Below, piece after piece: positions 46,375 through 54,160 of a stretch of 56,994 bases of DNA; position 1 is the first letter of the stretch, and each line of letters opens with the position of its first letter. The notes beneath the pieces are model-generated. The model saw only the letters and a list, made by a program, of their open reading frames with translations. It searched no databases and was not told the DNA's origin. This DNA comes from an uncultured Clostridia bacterium (GTDB taxonomy: Bacteria > Bacillota > Clostridia > TANB77 > CAG-508): positions 1 to 56,994 of the forward strand of contig CAOPES010000011.1 of assembly GCA_948502395.1 (NCBI GenBank), written 5' to 3'. The translations under genes and the position numbers were made by a program.

Positions 46375-46483
46375 GGAAAAACCCCTGCCGAAAGTGGGGA
46401 GATTTACATTAGGAAAACCCTTGCCTTAAGTAGGGAGTTATACATTAGGAAAACCCTTGCCTCAAGTAGGGAGATTTAAAATA
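46375..46483 (+). ncRNA. ToxI-type antitoxin RNA, three tandem ~36-nt repeats
   Basis: Three contiguous repeats (37, 36 and 36 nt; 46375-46411, 46412-46447, 46448-46483). Each reads GGAAAACCCTTGCC, three variable bases, AAGT/AGT, then AGGGAG and TTACATTA. Each contains a CCC(C/T) / (A/G)GGG stem around TGCCNNNAGT, with compensatory changes in repeat 1 (CCCC/GGGG). Type III antitoxins are tandem pseudoknot RNAs of about 35 nt located right before an AbiQ/ToxN gene, as here. The toxin would process the RNA at repeat borders and be inhibited by it. Confidence 0.87.
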
Positions 46484-46519
46484 CAAACAGGGTATAGTAA
46501 TATATCCTGTTTTGTTTGT
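46483..46519 (+). terminator. Terminator/attenuator between toxI and toxN
   Basis: ACAAACAGG / CCTGTTTTGTTTGT hairpin with inner TATA pairing and T-rich end. Type III loci use such a leaky terminator to keep antitoxin in excess of toxin. Confidence 0.8.
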
Positions 46520-46531
46520 AAAGGAGCAAAA

Positions 46532-47611
46532 ATGGGAGAAAATGAAACACTAAAATTTTATACAGTAAATGAAGATTACATAGACTATTTGAGCAAATTT
46601 GATAGTCATGTTAGTTGGAATAAAGAGCAAAAAAGACCTTATGTAGGAATTGTATTAAGGGTAGAAAATTATTTATATTTTGCACCTTTATATTCATACA
46701 AAGTAGGTTATGATAAGTACAAAGATAATCCTAGTTTTATAAGAGTAGAAGATAGAAAAGGAAAAAATGTATCTATTATAAGATTCTCTGAAATGCTACC
46801 AGTTCCAGAAACAGCAATAAAATTATTAGATTTTAATAGTAGAGGGGACAAGTATAGAGATCTCTTACAAGCAGAAAGCAATTTTATAAATGATAATAAA
46901 AATGTGATATATTCAAAAGCAAAGAAAATATACAAAAATGTAGTACATATAAAAATCCCATTTTTTATTAGCATTTCATGTGATTTTGAGTTACTAGAAC
47001 AAAAATTAAAAGAATATGTTGGAGATGCAGTAAGAGAAACAAAGTTTATAAAAGATGTAGAAATAACTTGTGAAGTCTTTGAAGAAATATCAACTATTGT
47101 TAAAGTTTTAGAAGATAAAGGATTCAAATACATAGAAGAATTTACATTAGATGATATATATATGAAAAATGATAAAACTAATGAATTTGCACCTAAAAAT
47201 GGAAGAATTACAGACACACTAATTATTAGATATGTTAATGAAGATGACAAAAAGATAGTTTGTAAAAGAAGAAATCATAACAGCAATGGATTTGAGATAA
47301 GTACAGAAAAGTCTGTATTAAAAGTTATGAGCATAGAAGAAGCAGAAAAACATTTGAATATATTAGGTTATACAAGATTTTTAAATATGATTGACAAAAA
47401 CTATATGTATGAGAATGATGAGTTTATAGCATATATTCAAGATGTTAAAGATTTAGGAATATTTATAGAACTAGAAGCAAAGAAAATAGAAAATGCTGAA
47501 CAAAATATAGAACAGCTAATAGAATTTGTAAAAACACTTAACTTAAAAACTGGAACAAAGTTTGATATTAGAAAAGCAGATTTATTATATTCAAAACAAA
47601 ATAACAAGTAA
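46532..47611 (+). CDS. toxN: ToxN/AbiQ endoribonuclease fused to a CYTH-like domain
   Basis: ATG chosen at 46532 (SD AAAGGAG); the frame upstream runs through the antitoxin and terminator. 359 residues. Residues 1-150 match AbiQ/ToxN: LKFYTVNEDYIDYLSKFDSHV, RPYVGIVLRV..YLYFAPLYS, MLPVPETAIKLLDF and YRDLLQAESNFI. Residues about 190-359 look like a CYTH/CyaB-type domain: KVLEDKGFKYIEEFTLDDIYM, LIIRYVNE..KIVCKRRN, KHLNILGYTRF and DVKDLGIFIELEAKK, but the leading ExExK motif is degenerate. Ordinary ToxN is about 170 residues, so this fusion is unusual. It likely acts in phage defence or ICE maintenance. Confidence 0.8.
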   Translation: MGENETLKFYTVNEDYIDYLSKFDSHVSWNKEQKRPYVGIVLRVENYLYFAPLYSYKVGYDKYKDNPSFIRVEDRKGKNVSIIRFSEMLPVPETAIKLLDFNSRGDKYRDLLQAESNFINDNKNVIYSKAKKIYKNVVHIKIPFFISISCDFELLEQKLKEYVGDAVRETKFIKDVEITCEVFEEISTIVKVLEDKGFKYIEEFTLDDIYMKNDKTNEFAPKNGRITDTLIIRYVNEDDKKIVCKRRNHNSNGFEISTEKSVLKVMSIEEAEKHLNILGYTRFLNMIDKNYMYENDEFIAYIQDVKDLGIFIELEAKKIENAEQNIEQLIEFVKTLNLKTGTKFDIRKADLLYSKQNNK

Positions 47612-47617
47612 TACATG

Positions 47618-47646
47618 GAGTTTTGCCTAGAAATAAGGCAAAACTC
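47618..47646 (+). terminator. Intrinsic terminator after toxN
   Basis: GAGTTTTGCC / GGCAAAACTC, a perfect 10-bp stem, followed by TTTACTTTATTT. Confidence 0.85.
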
Positions 47647-47675
47647 TTTACTTTATTTACATAATATGATATAAT
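47647..47675 (+). promoter_or_regulatory. Promoter of the LysR gene
   Basis: TTTACT, 17-nt spacer, TATAAT (47670-47675). Confidence 0.7.
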
Positions 47676-47698
47676 AATAGCGATTGAGAGGTGCTACT

Positions 47699-48577
47699 AT
47701 GTCTAATGTAAATTATAATTTGTATAAGATATTTTGTGTAGTTGCAAGTTCTAAAAGTTATGCAGATGCAGGCAATAAATTAGATCAGACTCCAGCCAAT
47801 ATTAGTACACAGATAAGTAATTTAGAAAACCAATTAGATGTTAAATTATTTTATAGAGAAAAAAAGGGAGTAAGGCTAACAGAAGAGGGACAGCGACTAT
47901 ATGAAATTGTAAATAAAAGTATTTCTTCATTTGATTTTGCAGAGAAAGTAATAAAAGAGAAAAATGATTTGGCTAATGGAACAATAAATATAGGGTGTCA
48001 ATCACACTTAACAAATTATTACTTAATGGAATATATCAAAGAAGCCAAAAATGATTTTCCAAACTTAAATGTAGGTTTAATTTGTGGTGCAGTTTCAAGC
48101 GAGATGTTTGAAATGTTAAAGAATCACAAATTAGATTTTGTAATAACAGATGTTATACCAACAGAAGCAGATGAGTTTGTAATTGAAGAATTAAAAAAAG
48201 TAAACAATATATTTGTTGCAAAAGAGCCATTGAAAATTGAGAATGTAAAAGAATTAGAAGATTTACGATATATATTAAATTTTGACAATACGATTTCTAC
48301 TAAAAATCTATTCAAGATTCTAAAAGAACACAAAGTAAAAATAAAACCTAATATGAAATGTGATACAACAGAAATAAGAGTAGAAGCAGTAATGAATGGA
48401 TTAGGAATAGCTTATGTAATGAAAGAAGCTGTTAAAAAACAATTAGAAAATGGCGATTTATATGAAGTGGAATTACCAATAGAATTGCCAGAATTAAGTA
48501 TAAATTTAGTGTATATGAAAGATATGCTAACACAAGTAGATAAGAAATTTATAAAAAAATACTTAAAAAATAAGTAA
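47699..48577 (+). CDS. LysR-family transcriptional regulator
   Basis: ATG at 47699, SD GAGAGGTG. 292 residues. N-terminal winged helix (YKIFCVVASSKSYADAGNKLDQTPANISTQISNLENQLDVKLFYREKKGVRLTEEG) and a C-terminal periplasmic-binding-like effector domain (GTINIGCQSHLTNYYL..). It may control the adjacent radical SAM and Spo0A-like genes. Effector unknown. Confidence 0.9.
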   Translation: MSNVNYNLYKIFCVVASSKSYADAGNKLDQTPANISTQISNLENQLDVKLFYREKKGVRLTEEGQRLYEIVNKSISSFDFAEKVIKEKNDLANGTINIGCQSHLTNYYLMEYIKEAKNDFPNLNVGLICGAVSSEMFEMLKNHKLDFVITDVIPTEADEFVIEELKKVNNIFVAKEPLKIENVKELEDLRYILNFDNTISTKNLFKILKEHKVKIKPNMKCDTTEIRVEAVMNGLGIAYVMKEAVKKQLENGDLYEVELPIELPELSINLVYMKDMLTQVDKKFIKKYLKNK

Positions 48578-48600
48578 TAAATGAATATAAGAAAGTAGGC

Positions 48601-48635
48601 AGAATATCCTTAAAACGAAGGGTATTCTTTTTTTA
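48601..48635 (+). terminator. Intrinsic terminator after lysR
   Basis: AGAATATCCTT / AAGGGTATTCT stem followed by seven T. Confidence 0.85.
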
Positions 48636-48673
48636 TGTTAAAAATTATTTAATACTGATTAAATATTTAAGAA

Positions 48674-48702
48674 TAGACATGAAAATTCTTACAATATATA
48701 AT
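48674..48702 (+). promoter_or_regulatory. Promoter of the radical SAM gene
   Basis: TAGACA, 17-nt spacer, TATAAT (48697-48702). Confidence 0.65.
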
Positions 48703-48740
48703 AATTGTGTATCAATTTCAAAGAAAGAGAGATGTAAAAA

Positions 48741-49931
48741 ATGCAAAAAAAGAGAGTTTGTTGGAATATTACAACAAAGTGTAATCAAAATTGTAAATAT
48801 TGCCACAGATTTTTGGGTATTAACGATCTTACTTATGAAGAAAATAAAGAGATATTGAATAATTTGATTAAAGATGGAGTAAACAATATTACTTGGACAG
48901 GAGGAGAAGCACTACTATATCCAAACTTAAAAGAATTATTAAAAATATCAAAAGAAAATGGAATAAAGAATAAATTGATAACAAACGGAATGGTACTAGC
49001 ACAGAATGAAAATATGCGAGAGATTTTAGATTATTTAGATTCTTTGACATTGTCATTAGATACAATAAATGATGACACCAATGAAGAGCTAGGAAGAGGC
49101 AGAAATCATTTTGAAGAGGTTAAAGTTATACTAGACTATGTTAAAGGTAGAAATCTTAAAGTAAATATAAATACAGTAGTTAGCAAGAAAAATATAAATG
49201 AAATGGAGCAGCTAGGAGAGTTCCTAAACAATTATAATATTAGCAAGTGGAAATTCTTTAAATTTATGCCACTTCGAGAAACAGCAGAAAAAAATAAAGA
49301 CGAATTTGAAATAACAGATGCAGAATTTGAGCAAACTAAAAATGTATTTAGAAATTTTGGAAATATAGGAGAAACAGACTTTAGACAAGAAAAGGACATG
49401 GAAGATAAATATACTTTGCTAATAGCAAATGGAGATATAATAAAAACTGAACATGGTGTAGATGTGAAAAAGGGAAATGCACTATATCAAAATCCAGTAG
49501 AATTTATGTATGAATTAGAGGAGAATAGAATGAAAAAGATAAAAATTCTAATTGCCCATAATAACGAGGAAATAAGAAATAAAATAGCAGATACAATAAA
49601 AGGTTTAGACTATGTTGAATTAGTAGACACAGCAGCAGACGGAAAAGAAACATATAATAAAATTATAGAATCAAAGCCAGAAATGGTTTTTGCAAAAATG
49701 AATTTAGACAATATGGACAGTATGGAAATAATGAGAAAATCAAAAGAAAGTCTAAAAGAGAATGTACCAATATTCAATATAATTACAAGTGATAATGTTA
49801 GTGATGAATATATGAAAACAGCATATAATCTAATGGGAAGAAATTTGAATACATTTGTATCAGAGCCAATAAACAATATAGAGATAGACAATATAATGCA
49901 AGGGTATAAAGAATTGAAAGAAAACGCATAA
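48741..49931 (+). CDS. Radical SAM protein fused to a degenerate REC domain
   Basis: 396 residues. Residues 14-21 are CNQNCKYC, the radical SAM CxxxCxxC cluster; ITWTGGEALLYP, ITNG and LSLDTIND follow in the usual barrel order. There is no SPASM cysteine region. From about residue 264 a response-regulator receiver fold begins (KKIKILIAHNNEEIRNKIADTI...), in which the acceptor Asp is replaced (VFAKMNLDNMDSMEIM). An internal ATG at 49530 has a GAGGAG SD, so the REC part could also be made alone. Substrate unknown. It is convergent with a Spo0A-like gene. Confidence 0.82.
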   Translation: MQKKRVCWNITTKCNQNCKYCHRFLGINDLTYEENKEILNNLIKDGVNNITWTGGEALLYPNLKELLKISKENGIKNKLITNGMVLAQNENMREILDYLDSLTLSLDTINDDTNEELGRGRNHFEEVKVILDYVKGRNLKVNINTVVSKKNINEMEQLGEFLNNYNISKWKFFKFMPLRETAEKNKDEFEITDAEFEQTKNVFRNFGNIGETDFRQEKDMEDKYTLLIANGDIIKTEHGVDVKKGNALYQNPVEFMYELEENRMKKIKILIAHNNEEIRNKIADTIKGLDYVELVDTAADGKETYNKIIESKPEMVFAKMNLDNMDSMEIMRKSKESLKENVPIFNIITSDNVSDEYMKTAYNLMGRNLNTFVSEPINNIEIDNIMQGYKELKENA

Positions 49932-49937
49932 ACTAAA

Positions 49938-49976
49938 AAAGAAGGAATAGGTTTTTACAAAACTTATTTCTTCTTT
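49938..49976. terminator. Bidirectional terminator between convergent genes
   Basis: AAAGAAGGAATAGGTTTT pairs with AAAACTTATTTCTTCTTT around TACA, overlapping the end of the minus-strand regulator. Confidence 0.75.
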
Positions 49977-50683
49977 CCTTTTTGTAGATGTAAATACATT
50001 ACTGCAATTTCTAAAAAATCTTTTGGGGTTATGTTTTCTTCAATATCAAAATATTGCATAATAGGGCAGTTGATAGTATCTCTATACATATTTAATCGTT
50101 CTAATGCAGTTCTAAAACTTGATCGTATTGCCGAATTAGGTTTGTTATGTCTTTGTCCAATTATAGTAAAAATATCTTTCAATTTTTTCTGTAAGTCAGG
50201 GTAGTAGTAGCACTCAAAAATAGCTTCTCTTATGTAATTAGTTCCATTTGAATTTAAAGGAATTTTTAATGTCAAAAATAATAAATCGAGTTCCTCGTTA
50301 GTTAATTCTTCATATTCTCCAAAAAGGTACATTTCTTTAATTGTATCGTAGAAGTCATTTGAGTTTTCATCTTTATATATTACTTTGTATATTCTAGCAG
50401 CATTAGACAAATTCAAGTTTTCTTCTTTTTGAGCTGTTAATATAATGTTGTTATTCTTCTTATCTGCAATATTTGTAGATAATCTATCAATTATTTCAAT
50501 ACAATTTATATCTCTTAGGCAAGAATCTAAAACTAATACATTAGGTTTAATATCAAGATATTTTTCTAAAGCAGTTTTTCCATCAGCTGTTTCTATTACT
50601 TCTAACCTTTTATCATTTGCAAGCTGTTGACAAAGCCTTATTCTTTGCTCAACATTAGGATTAGCAATAAGGACTTTCTGCAT
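49964..50683 (-). CDS. Spo0A-like response regulator
   Basis: 239 residues on the minus strand, SD AGGAGGG. REC domain with VLVLDSCL (acceptor Asp), though the usual acidic pair near the start is ANPN. The C-terminal DNA-binding domain (GTNYIREAIFECYYYPDLQKKLKDIFTIIGQRHNKPNSAIRSSFRTALERL) follows the Spo0A effector pattern. Tandem TTTTTCGCC sites about 110 bp upstream resemble 0A boxes. It may link ICE activity to the cell's developmental state. Confidence 0.8.
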   Translation of the reverse strand: MQKVLIANPNVEQRIRLCQQLANDKRLEVIETADGKTALEKYLDIKPNVLVLDSCLRDINCIEIIDRLSTNIADKKNNNIILTAQKEENLNLSNAARIYKVIYKDENSNDFYDTIKEMYLFGEYEELTNEELDLLFLTLKIPLNSNGTNYIREAIFECYYYPDLQKKLKDIFTIIGQRHNKPNSAIRSSFRTALERLNMYRDTINCPIMQYFDIEENITPKDFLEIAVMYLHLQKGKKK

Positions 50684-50790
50684 CTGGAAACCCTCCTACA
50701 AATGTCTATATTATAAATTCGATAACATTATACCATAAAAATTATGTAAACACAATATAAAATGGAAAAAATAGTAAAAGAAAATTTAGC

Positions 50791-50811
50791 CTTTTTTCGC
50801 CCTTTTTCGCC
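50791..50811. promoter_or_regulatory. Tandem 0A-box-like operators
   Basis: Two direct TTTTTCGCC repeats exactly 10 bp apart, followed by a third, weaker TTCCCCC stretch, directly upstream of the TTGACA at 50826. They lie between the Spo0A-like gene and the ncRNA and could be its binding sites. The Spo0A consensus is TTTGTCGAA/TTCGACAAA, so the match is partial. Confidence 0.5.
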
Positions 50812-50825
50812 ATATTCCCCCTTTT

Positions 50826-51030
50826 TTGACATTAGAAAAGTAAAATTCTATATAATGCAAGCAACTTAATCAAAGTCTTAAAAGGGAGGCGATTCAAAAG
50901 ATATAGAGAAAACACAAGATAATTACAAGTATATATTTTAGACTTTGATTATAGTATTGATTTATTTTTTAATTATTCAAAACTCCTTTAAGAATTTTGT
51001 TTAGGCACTATTCTGTAAAGGAGTTTTTTA
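50826..51030 (+). ncRNA. Candidate structured small RNA with own promoter and terminator
   Basis: TTGACA (50826) and TATAAT (50851) precede a transcript with a long stem (50868-50882 AATCAAAGTCTTAAA paired with 50936-50950) enclosing about 50 nt. It ends in a terminator whose arms are AAAACTCCTTT (50979) and AAAGGAGTTTTTT (51017-51030). No ORF with an SD is present. The terminator arm carries an anti-SD-like AGGAG complement (CTCCTTT), which could base-pair with mRNAs. Confidence 0.55.
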
Positions 51031-51238
51031 TATGGGGAGGGGTACAAGTAAAAATGTAAAAGTAATTTCACAAGTATTTACATTAAAAAATGTAAATATT
51101 AGATATTTGTGCCTATTTCAAATCAAATGTGCAATTATGCGTTGTATATTTGATTTTTTTTATGCTCTAAAAGAAAAACATTGCCGTAGCCCACCTACCA
51201 GTCAATTCACAAAAACGAATTGATTGGAGGAAAGAGAA
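51031..51238 (+). other. Intergenic stretch with a hairpin at the sigma-like gene
   Basis: No convincing gene. Contains ACATTAAAAAATGT and, just before the SD, GTCAATTC / GAATTGATT, which could mask or present the ribosome binding site of the gene at 51239. Confidence 0.4.
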
Positions 51239-51748
51239 ATGCAAGATAATGCAAAATGTTTTATAAAATTAAAAAAGGGAATTTATGAAGAAATTACATA
51301 TAAAGAACTTAAAGAAAAACGAAAAAAATACAGTACATATAAGAAAAAGAAATTTATTAAATTGGATGATGTTTTGCTAGAAGTGTCAAAAAAAGATTAT
51401 GAAATTATAGAGTATGAGGAACAAAGACAAAAATATTTAGATAGAGTTGCAAGAAAAATGAATTTAATCTCTTATGATCATGAATCTGAAAATGGAGCTA
51501 CATTAAAAAATATAATTTCAAATCCAATAGATAATGTAGAAGCTAATTTTGAAAGAAAAAATGAAATAGAAAAATTAAGATTAGCTTTATTACAATTAAG
51601 TGAAGAAGAATACAAACTAATAAAAGCATTATTTTTTGAAAATAAAACATTGCGAGAATATGCTGCAATAGTAGGCAAACATTACACTACAATTCAAGAT
51701 AAACGAGATAGAATTTTAGAAAAATTAAAAAAATTTATAAAAATTTAA
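51239..51748 (+). CDS. Sigma-70-like regulator (region 4 type)
   Basis: ATG with SD TTGGAGGAAAG. 169 residues. The basic N-terminal part (YKELKEKRKKYSTYKKKKFIKL) precedes a central region. The end EKLRLALLQLSEEEYKLIKALFFENKTLREYAAIVGKHYTTIQDKRDRILEKLKK is a sigma region-4-like helix-turn-helix, as in Orf7-type or ArpU-type regulators of conjugative elements. It probably activates the recombination genes downstream. Confidence 0.75.
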   Translation: MQDNAKCFIKLKKGIYEEITYKELKEKRKKYSTYKKKKFIKLDDVLLEVSKKDYEIIEYEEQRQKYLDRVARKMNLISYDHESENGATLKNIISNPIDNVEANFERKNEIEKLRLALLQLSEEEYKLIKALFFENKTLREYAAIVGKHYTTIQDKRDRILEKLKKFIKI

Positions 51749-51899
51749 AAATTTAATCCTACAAACCTCTCATTTTTTCACAGGAGAAATGAGAGGAATT
51801 TTTATTCCACATGAACTTTGAAAATTAAATAACAATTCATTAAATACATTCCTACTATTCGAGCTAGTTAAAAAGTAATCTCACAAATTACTTTACTTA

Positions 51900-52128
51900 A
51901 ATATAAGATAGCCACTTATAAGGCGAGGACAAGTAGTAGGTATAATGATACACTTGTTTAGTCATAGCACGAGCGAGATAAAACCGTCCCACGCATTGAG
52001 AACAAATCTGTTGAAAGCAGGTAGGTGGAAGTCCTGTGGAGCAATTTAGCTAATTGCCGTTTAATGAATTTTAGGAGAAGATAGAAAGTAATTGTAAAAG
52101 GCTATCTAATTTATAAGGTAGCCTTTTT
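51900..52128 (+). ncRNA. Candidate structured RNA / attenuator upstream of mazF
   Basis: A 404-bp gap holds a highly structured, relatively GC-rich stretch: ACAAGT/ACTTGT, CAGG/CCTG and GCAATT/AATTGC hairpins. The terminator AAAAGGCTA / TAGCCTTTTT (52096-52128) ends it. AGATAGCC at 51906-51913 is perfectly complementary to GGCTATCT (52100-52107), the left arm of that terminator. This gives mutually exclusive structures, the layout of a riboswitch or attenuator. I cannot assign it to a known family. Confidence 0.55.
52096..52128 (+). terminator. Conditional terminator upstream of mazF
   Basis: AAAAGGCTA / TAGCCTTTTT stem; the left arm can alternatively pair with 51906-51913. Confidence 0.75.
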
Positions 52129-52152
52129 GAATAAAAAAGGAGAAATAAAACA

Positions 52153-52908
52153 ATGAATATTTTACTAATTATATTTTTAATACTACTTATACTTATCACA
52201 ATATTTACATATTTAATGATTCTATATGCGAGTATGAGTAAAACAGAAGAAGAAAAAATAATGGAAGATCAAGAACAAATGGAATATTTGAAAAATTATA
52301 AAGAAAAAAAGGAGAATAGAAATAAAATGGAAATTAAAAGAGGAGATTTATATTATGCAGCTTTAGACGAAACTTATGTAGGAAGTGAACAAACAGGAGT
52401 AAGACCAGTAGTAATATTGCAAAACAATATAGGAAATGAGCATAGTCCAACTGTTATAATTGCACCAATAACAAGTAAAGTAAATTCAAAATCGATTATA
52501 CCAACTCATGTGTATATAAAAGGGTATAAAGATAGACTAAAACAAAATTCACTTGTTTTGACAGAACAAATCAGAGCAATAGACAAATCAAGATTAAAAT
52601 ATTATATAGGTGCTTTAGATATTGGAGAATTGAGAAAAGTAGATAAAGCTCTTATTATTTCATTAGGAATAGATTTAGAGAAAATCAAAAAAGAAGTGCC
52701 ACATAGAGAGGGAATAGAAGAAAAAACAGAATTTGTTACGAGAAATCAAATTGCATCTTATGGAATGGTAGCAAGAGAATATCTAAAACATACAGGGAAC
52801 TTGGAAATTTCAAACGAGGAATTTGGAAAATATATCTTAACACTTATTGATTTATATTCTCCAGATGAAGTTGAAAAACAAGCAGAAAATGTGAAAGATA
52901 GAAAATAA
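52153..52908 (+). CDS. PemK/MazF-family toxin with N-terminal membrane helix
   Basis: 251 residues, ATG with SD AAAAGGAG. Residues 2-28 are one membrane helix (ILLIIFLILLILITIFTYLMILYA). A charged linker leads at about 59 to MEIKRGDLYYAAL..GSEQTGVRPVVILQNNIGN..SPTVIIAPITSK and LTEQIRAIDKSRL, the MazF fold with its conserved Arg and Thr/Ser. An internal ATG (52327) with an upstream AAGGAG could give a free toxin. A 70-residue C-terminal extension follows. No obvious MazE gene lies next to it, so the extension or the upstream RNA may provide control. Confidence 0.8.
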   Translation: MNILLIIFLILLILITIFTYLMILYASMSKTEEEKIMEDQEQMEYLKNYKEKKENRNKMEIKRGDLYYAALDETYVGSEQTGVRPVVILQNNIGNEHSPTVIIAPITSKVNSKSIIPTHVYIKGYKDRLKQNSLVLTEQIRAIDKSRLKYYIGALDIGELRKVDKALIISLGIDLEKIKKEVPHREGIEEKTEFVTRNQIASYGMVAREYLKHTGNLEISNEEFGKYILTLIDLYSPDEVEKQAENVKDRK

Positions 52909-52964
52909 TATGTCAAATCTATAAAAATATAGGAAAGGTAAATTTTGTACCTTGGAAAAGATTT

Positions 52965-53010
52965 AGGAAGTTGAGTATGCTATTTATAGGCAATACAAAA
53001 CTTCCTTTTT
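52965..53010 (+). terminator. Intrinsic terminator after mazF
   Basis: AGGAAGTT / AACTTCCT stem, inner ATGC / GGCAAT pairing, then TTTTT. Confidence 0.75.
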
Positions 53011-53026
53011 AAATTGGAGGAATTGT

Positions 53027-53161
53027 ATGCGAGAAATTGCTAAAAAGTGCATAGAGATAGGAATTATAAAAGACCTATATGAACAAGGAATACTAACGGA
53101 AGAAGAAATGAAATTAGCAATTATAGAGATAGACAAAGATTTTGAAAGGAGGGTAGCTTGA
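53027..53161 (+). CDS. SHOCT-like small protein (44 aa)
   Basis: ATG with SD TTGGAGGA. MREIAKKCIEIGIIKDLYEQGILTEEEMKLAIIEID: the LYEQGILTEEE helix pair is like a SHOCT domain. Overlaps the next ATG by its stop (TGATG). Small proteins of this kind precede recombinase genes in CTn elements. Confidence 0.7.
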   Translation: MREIAKKCIEIGIIKDLYEQGILTEEEMKLAIIEIDKDFERRVA

Positions 53162-53319
53162 TGCCTAAAACAGAAATGAGAGTTTTTGCATATTGCAGAG
53201 TAGGTAATCCAGAACAATTATCAGAAAATGAGCAAAAAGAGGTACTTTTAAGGAAAACAAAAGATAATAAAGCAACAATTATAAAGAAAACAGCAATACA
53301 TAATGATATTGAAAAATAA
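53161..53319 (+). CDS. Short protein resembling a serine recombinase N-terminus (52 aa)
   Basis: ATG overlaps the previous stop; SD AAAGGAGGG. MRVFAYCRVGNPEQLSENEQKEVLL copies the first strand of serine recombinases (YCRVST.xEQ) but with Gly-Asn instead of the catalytic Ser, and stops after 52 residues. It is probably a truncated recombinase paralogue or a competitor subunit. Confidence 0.65.
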   Translation: MPKTEMRVFAYCRVGNPEQLSENEQKEVLLRKTKDNKATIIKKTAIHNDIEK

Positions 53320-53428
53320 AAAAGAACTATCCAATAGCCGTGAAACTAATATAGATAGTTCGGAAAATATTAAAATACTTTCTGCTACTATTTTAGCACA
53401 GAAAGTAGGAAAGGACAAGCAAGGATGA
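53303..53428 (+). CDS. Small ORF (41 aa) between recombinase-like genes
   Basis: ATG inside the end of the previous gene; stop TGA overlaps the next ATG (ATGA). MILKNKKELSNSRETN...KILSATILAQKVGKDKQG. The double overlap suggests it is translated, although the SD is weak. Function unknown. Confidence 0.5.
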   Translation: MILKNKKELSNSRETNIDSSENIKILSATILAQKVGKDKQG

Positions 53429-54148
53429 AAAAAGTAGTAACTTATGGATTATATAATAATGAAAAGAGTATAAAAGATTTTGAAAAGCAAATACAAGAGT
53501 ATATTAAAGATTATGGAGAATGGAAAATAGTAAAAAAATTTATAGACTATACAAAAAATAAACAATGTATAAGTTTTGAGAAATTATTAAATGAAGCTTT
53601 AGAAGAAAATATTGATATTATTTTAATAAAAAATGTAAGGCAATTTTGCCAAGCAACTAATTATAAGGTAGACTTTTTTATAAAATTTTTTAATCAAAAA
53701 CAAATAGAAGTAATTTTCTTGGACGAAAAAATTAGTACAGCAGATGCAGTAGGAAGGACACAAATTCAAATAATTGTTTTTATGATTCAAAGCGAAAATG
53801 AAATGAGAAGTAAAGCAAAAAGAGAAAATTTATCACGGAGCTATAATAGGAAAAAAAGAATTTGAAAAAATACAGAAAAAAGTAAAAAACAATAGAAACA
53901 TTGGAGAAAAAATATATGGTTATGACTTTGTTGATGGAAAATATCAAGTCAATGAAAAAGAAGCTACTAATATAAGAAATAGAATAGAGAAAGAAGTTGA
54001 TACAGCTAAAAAGGAAGAAAAAAGAAGAAAAGCAAACAAATCACGAAGTGAAAAAATGAAAGCACTTTGGGAAAATGAAGAATATAAAAAACAGATGGCT
54101 GAAAGAATTAAAATAGCAAAGAAATTGAAAAAATTAAGGGAAAGGTAG
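53425..54148 (+). CDS. Degenerate serine recombinase-like protein with a CGG +1 site
   Basis: ATG with SD AGCAAGGAT. 240 residues with a C skip at 53836 (the zero frame ends 9 codons later). The fold follows the serine recombinase catalytic domain (VTYGLYNNEKSIKDFEKQIQEY...NIDIILIKNVRQFCQ...QIEVIFLDEKIST, QIIVFMIQSENEMRSKAKREN), but the catalytic Ser region reads YGLYNN rather than YxRVS. The part after the shift (GAIIGKKEF...KIYGYDFVDGKYQVNEKEA) is the linker to the recombinase domain. Likely catalytically dead and perhaps a directionality factor or partner of the integrase. Confidence 0.75.
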
Positions 54149-54160
54149 GTATAAGAGAGT

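Noticed and set aside
46375..46483. Tandem repeats that at first look like a short CRISPR array
   Set aside because: The repeats are contiguous without unique spacers, are about 36 nt, fold into stems and lie directly before an AbiQ/ToxN gene, which fits a type III antitoxin RNA.
51032..51223. 63-codon ORF between the sRNA and the sigma-like gene
   Set aside because: Poor codon choice, Cys/Phe-rich product, and its start lies in the terminator tail; likely non-coding.
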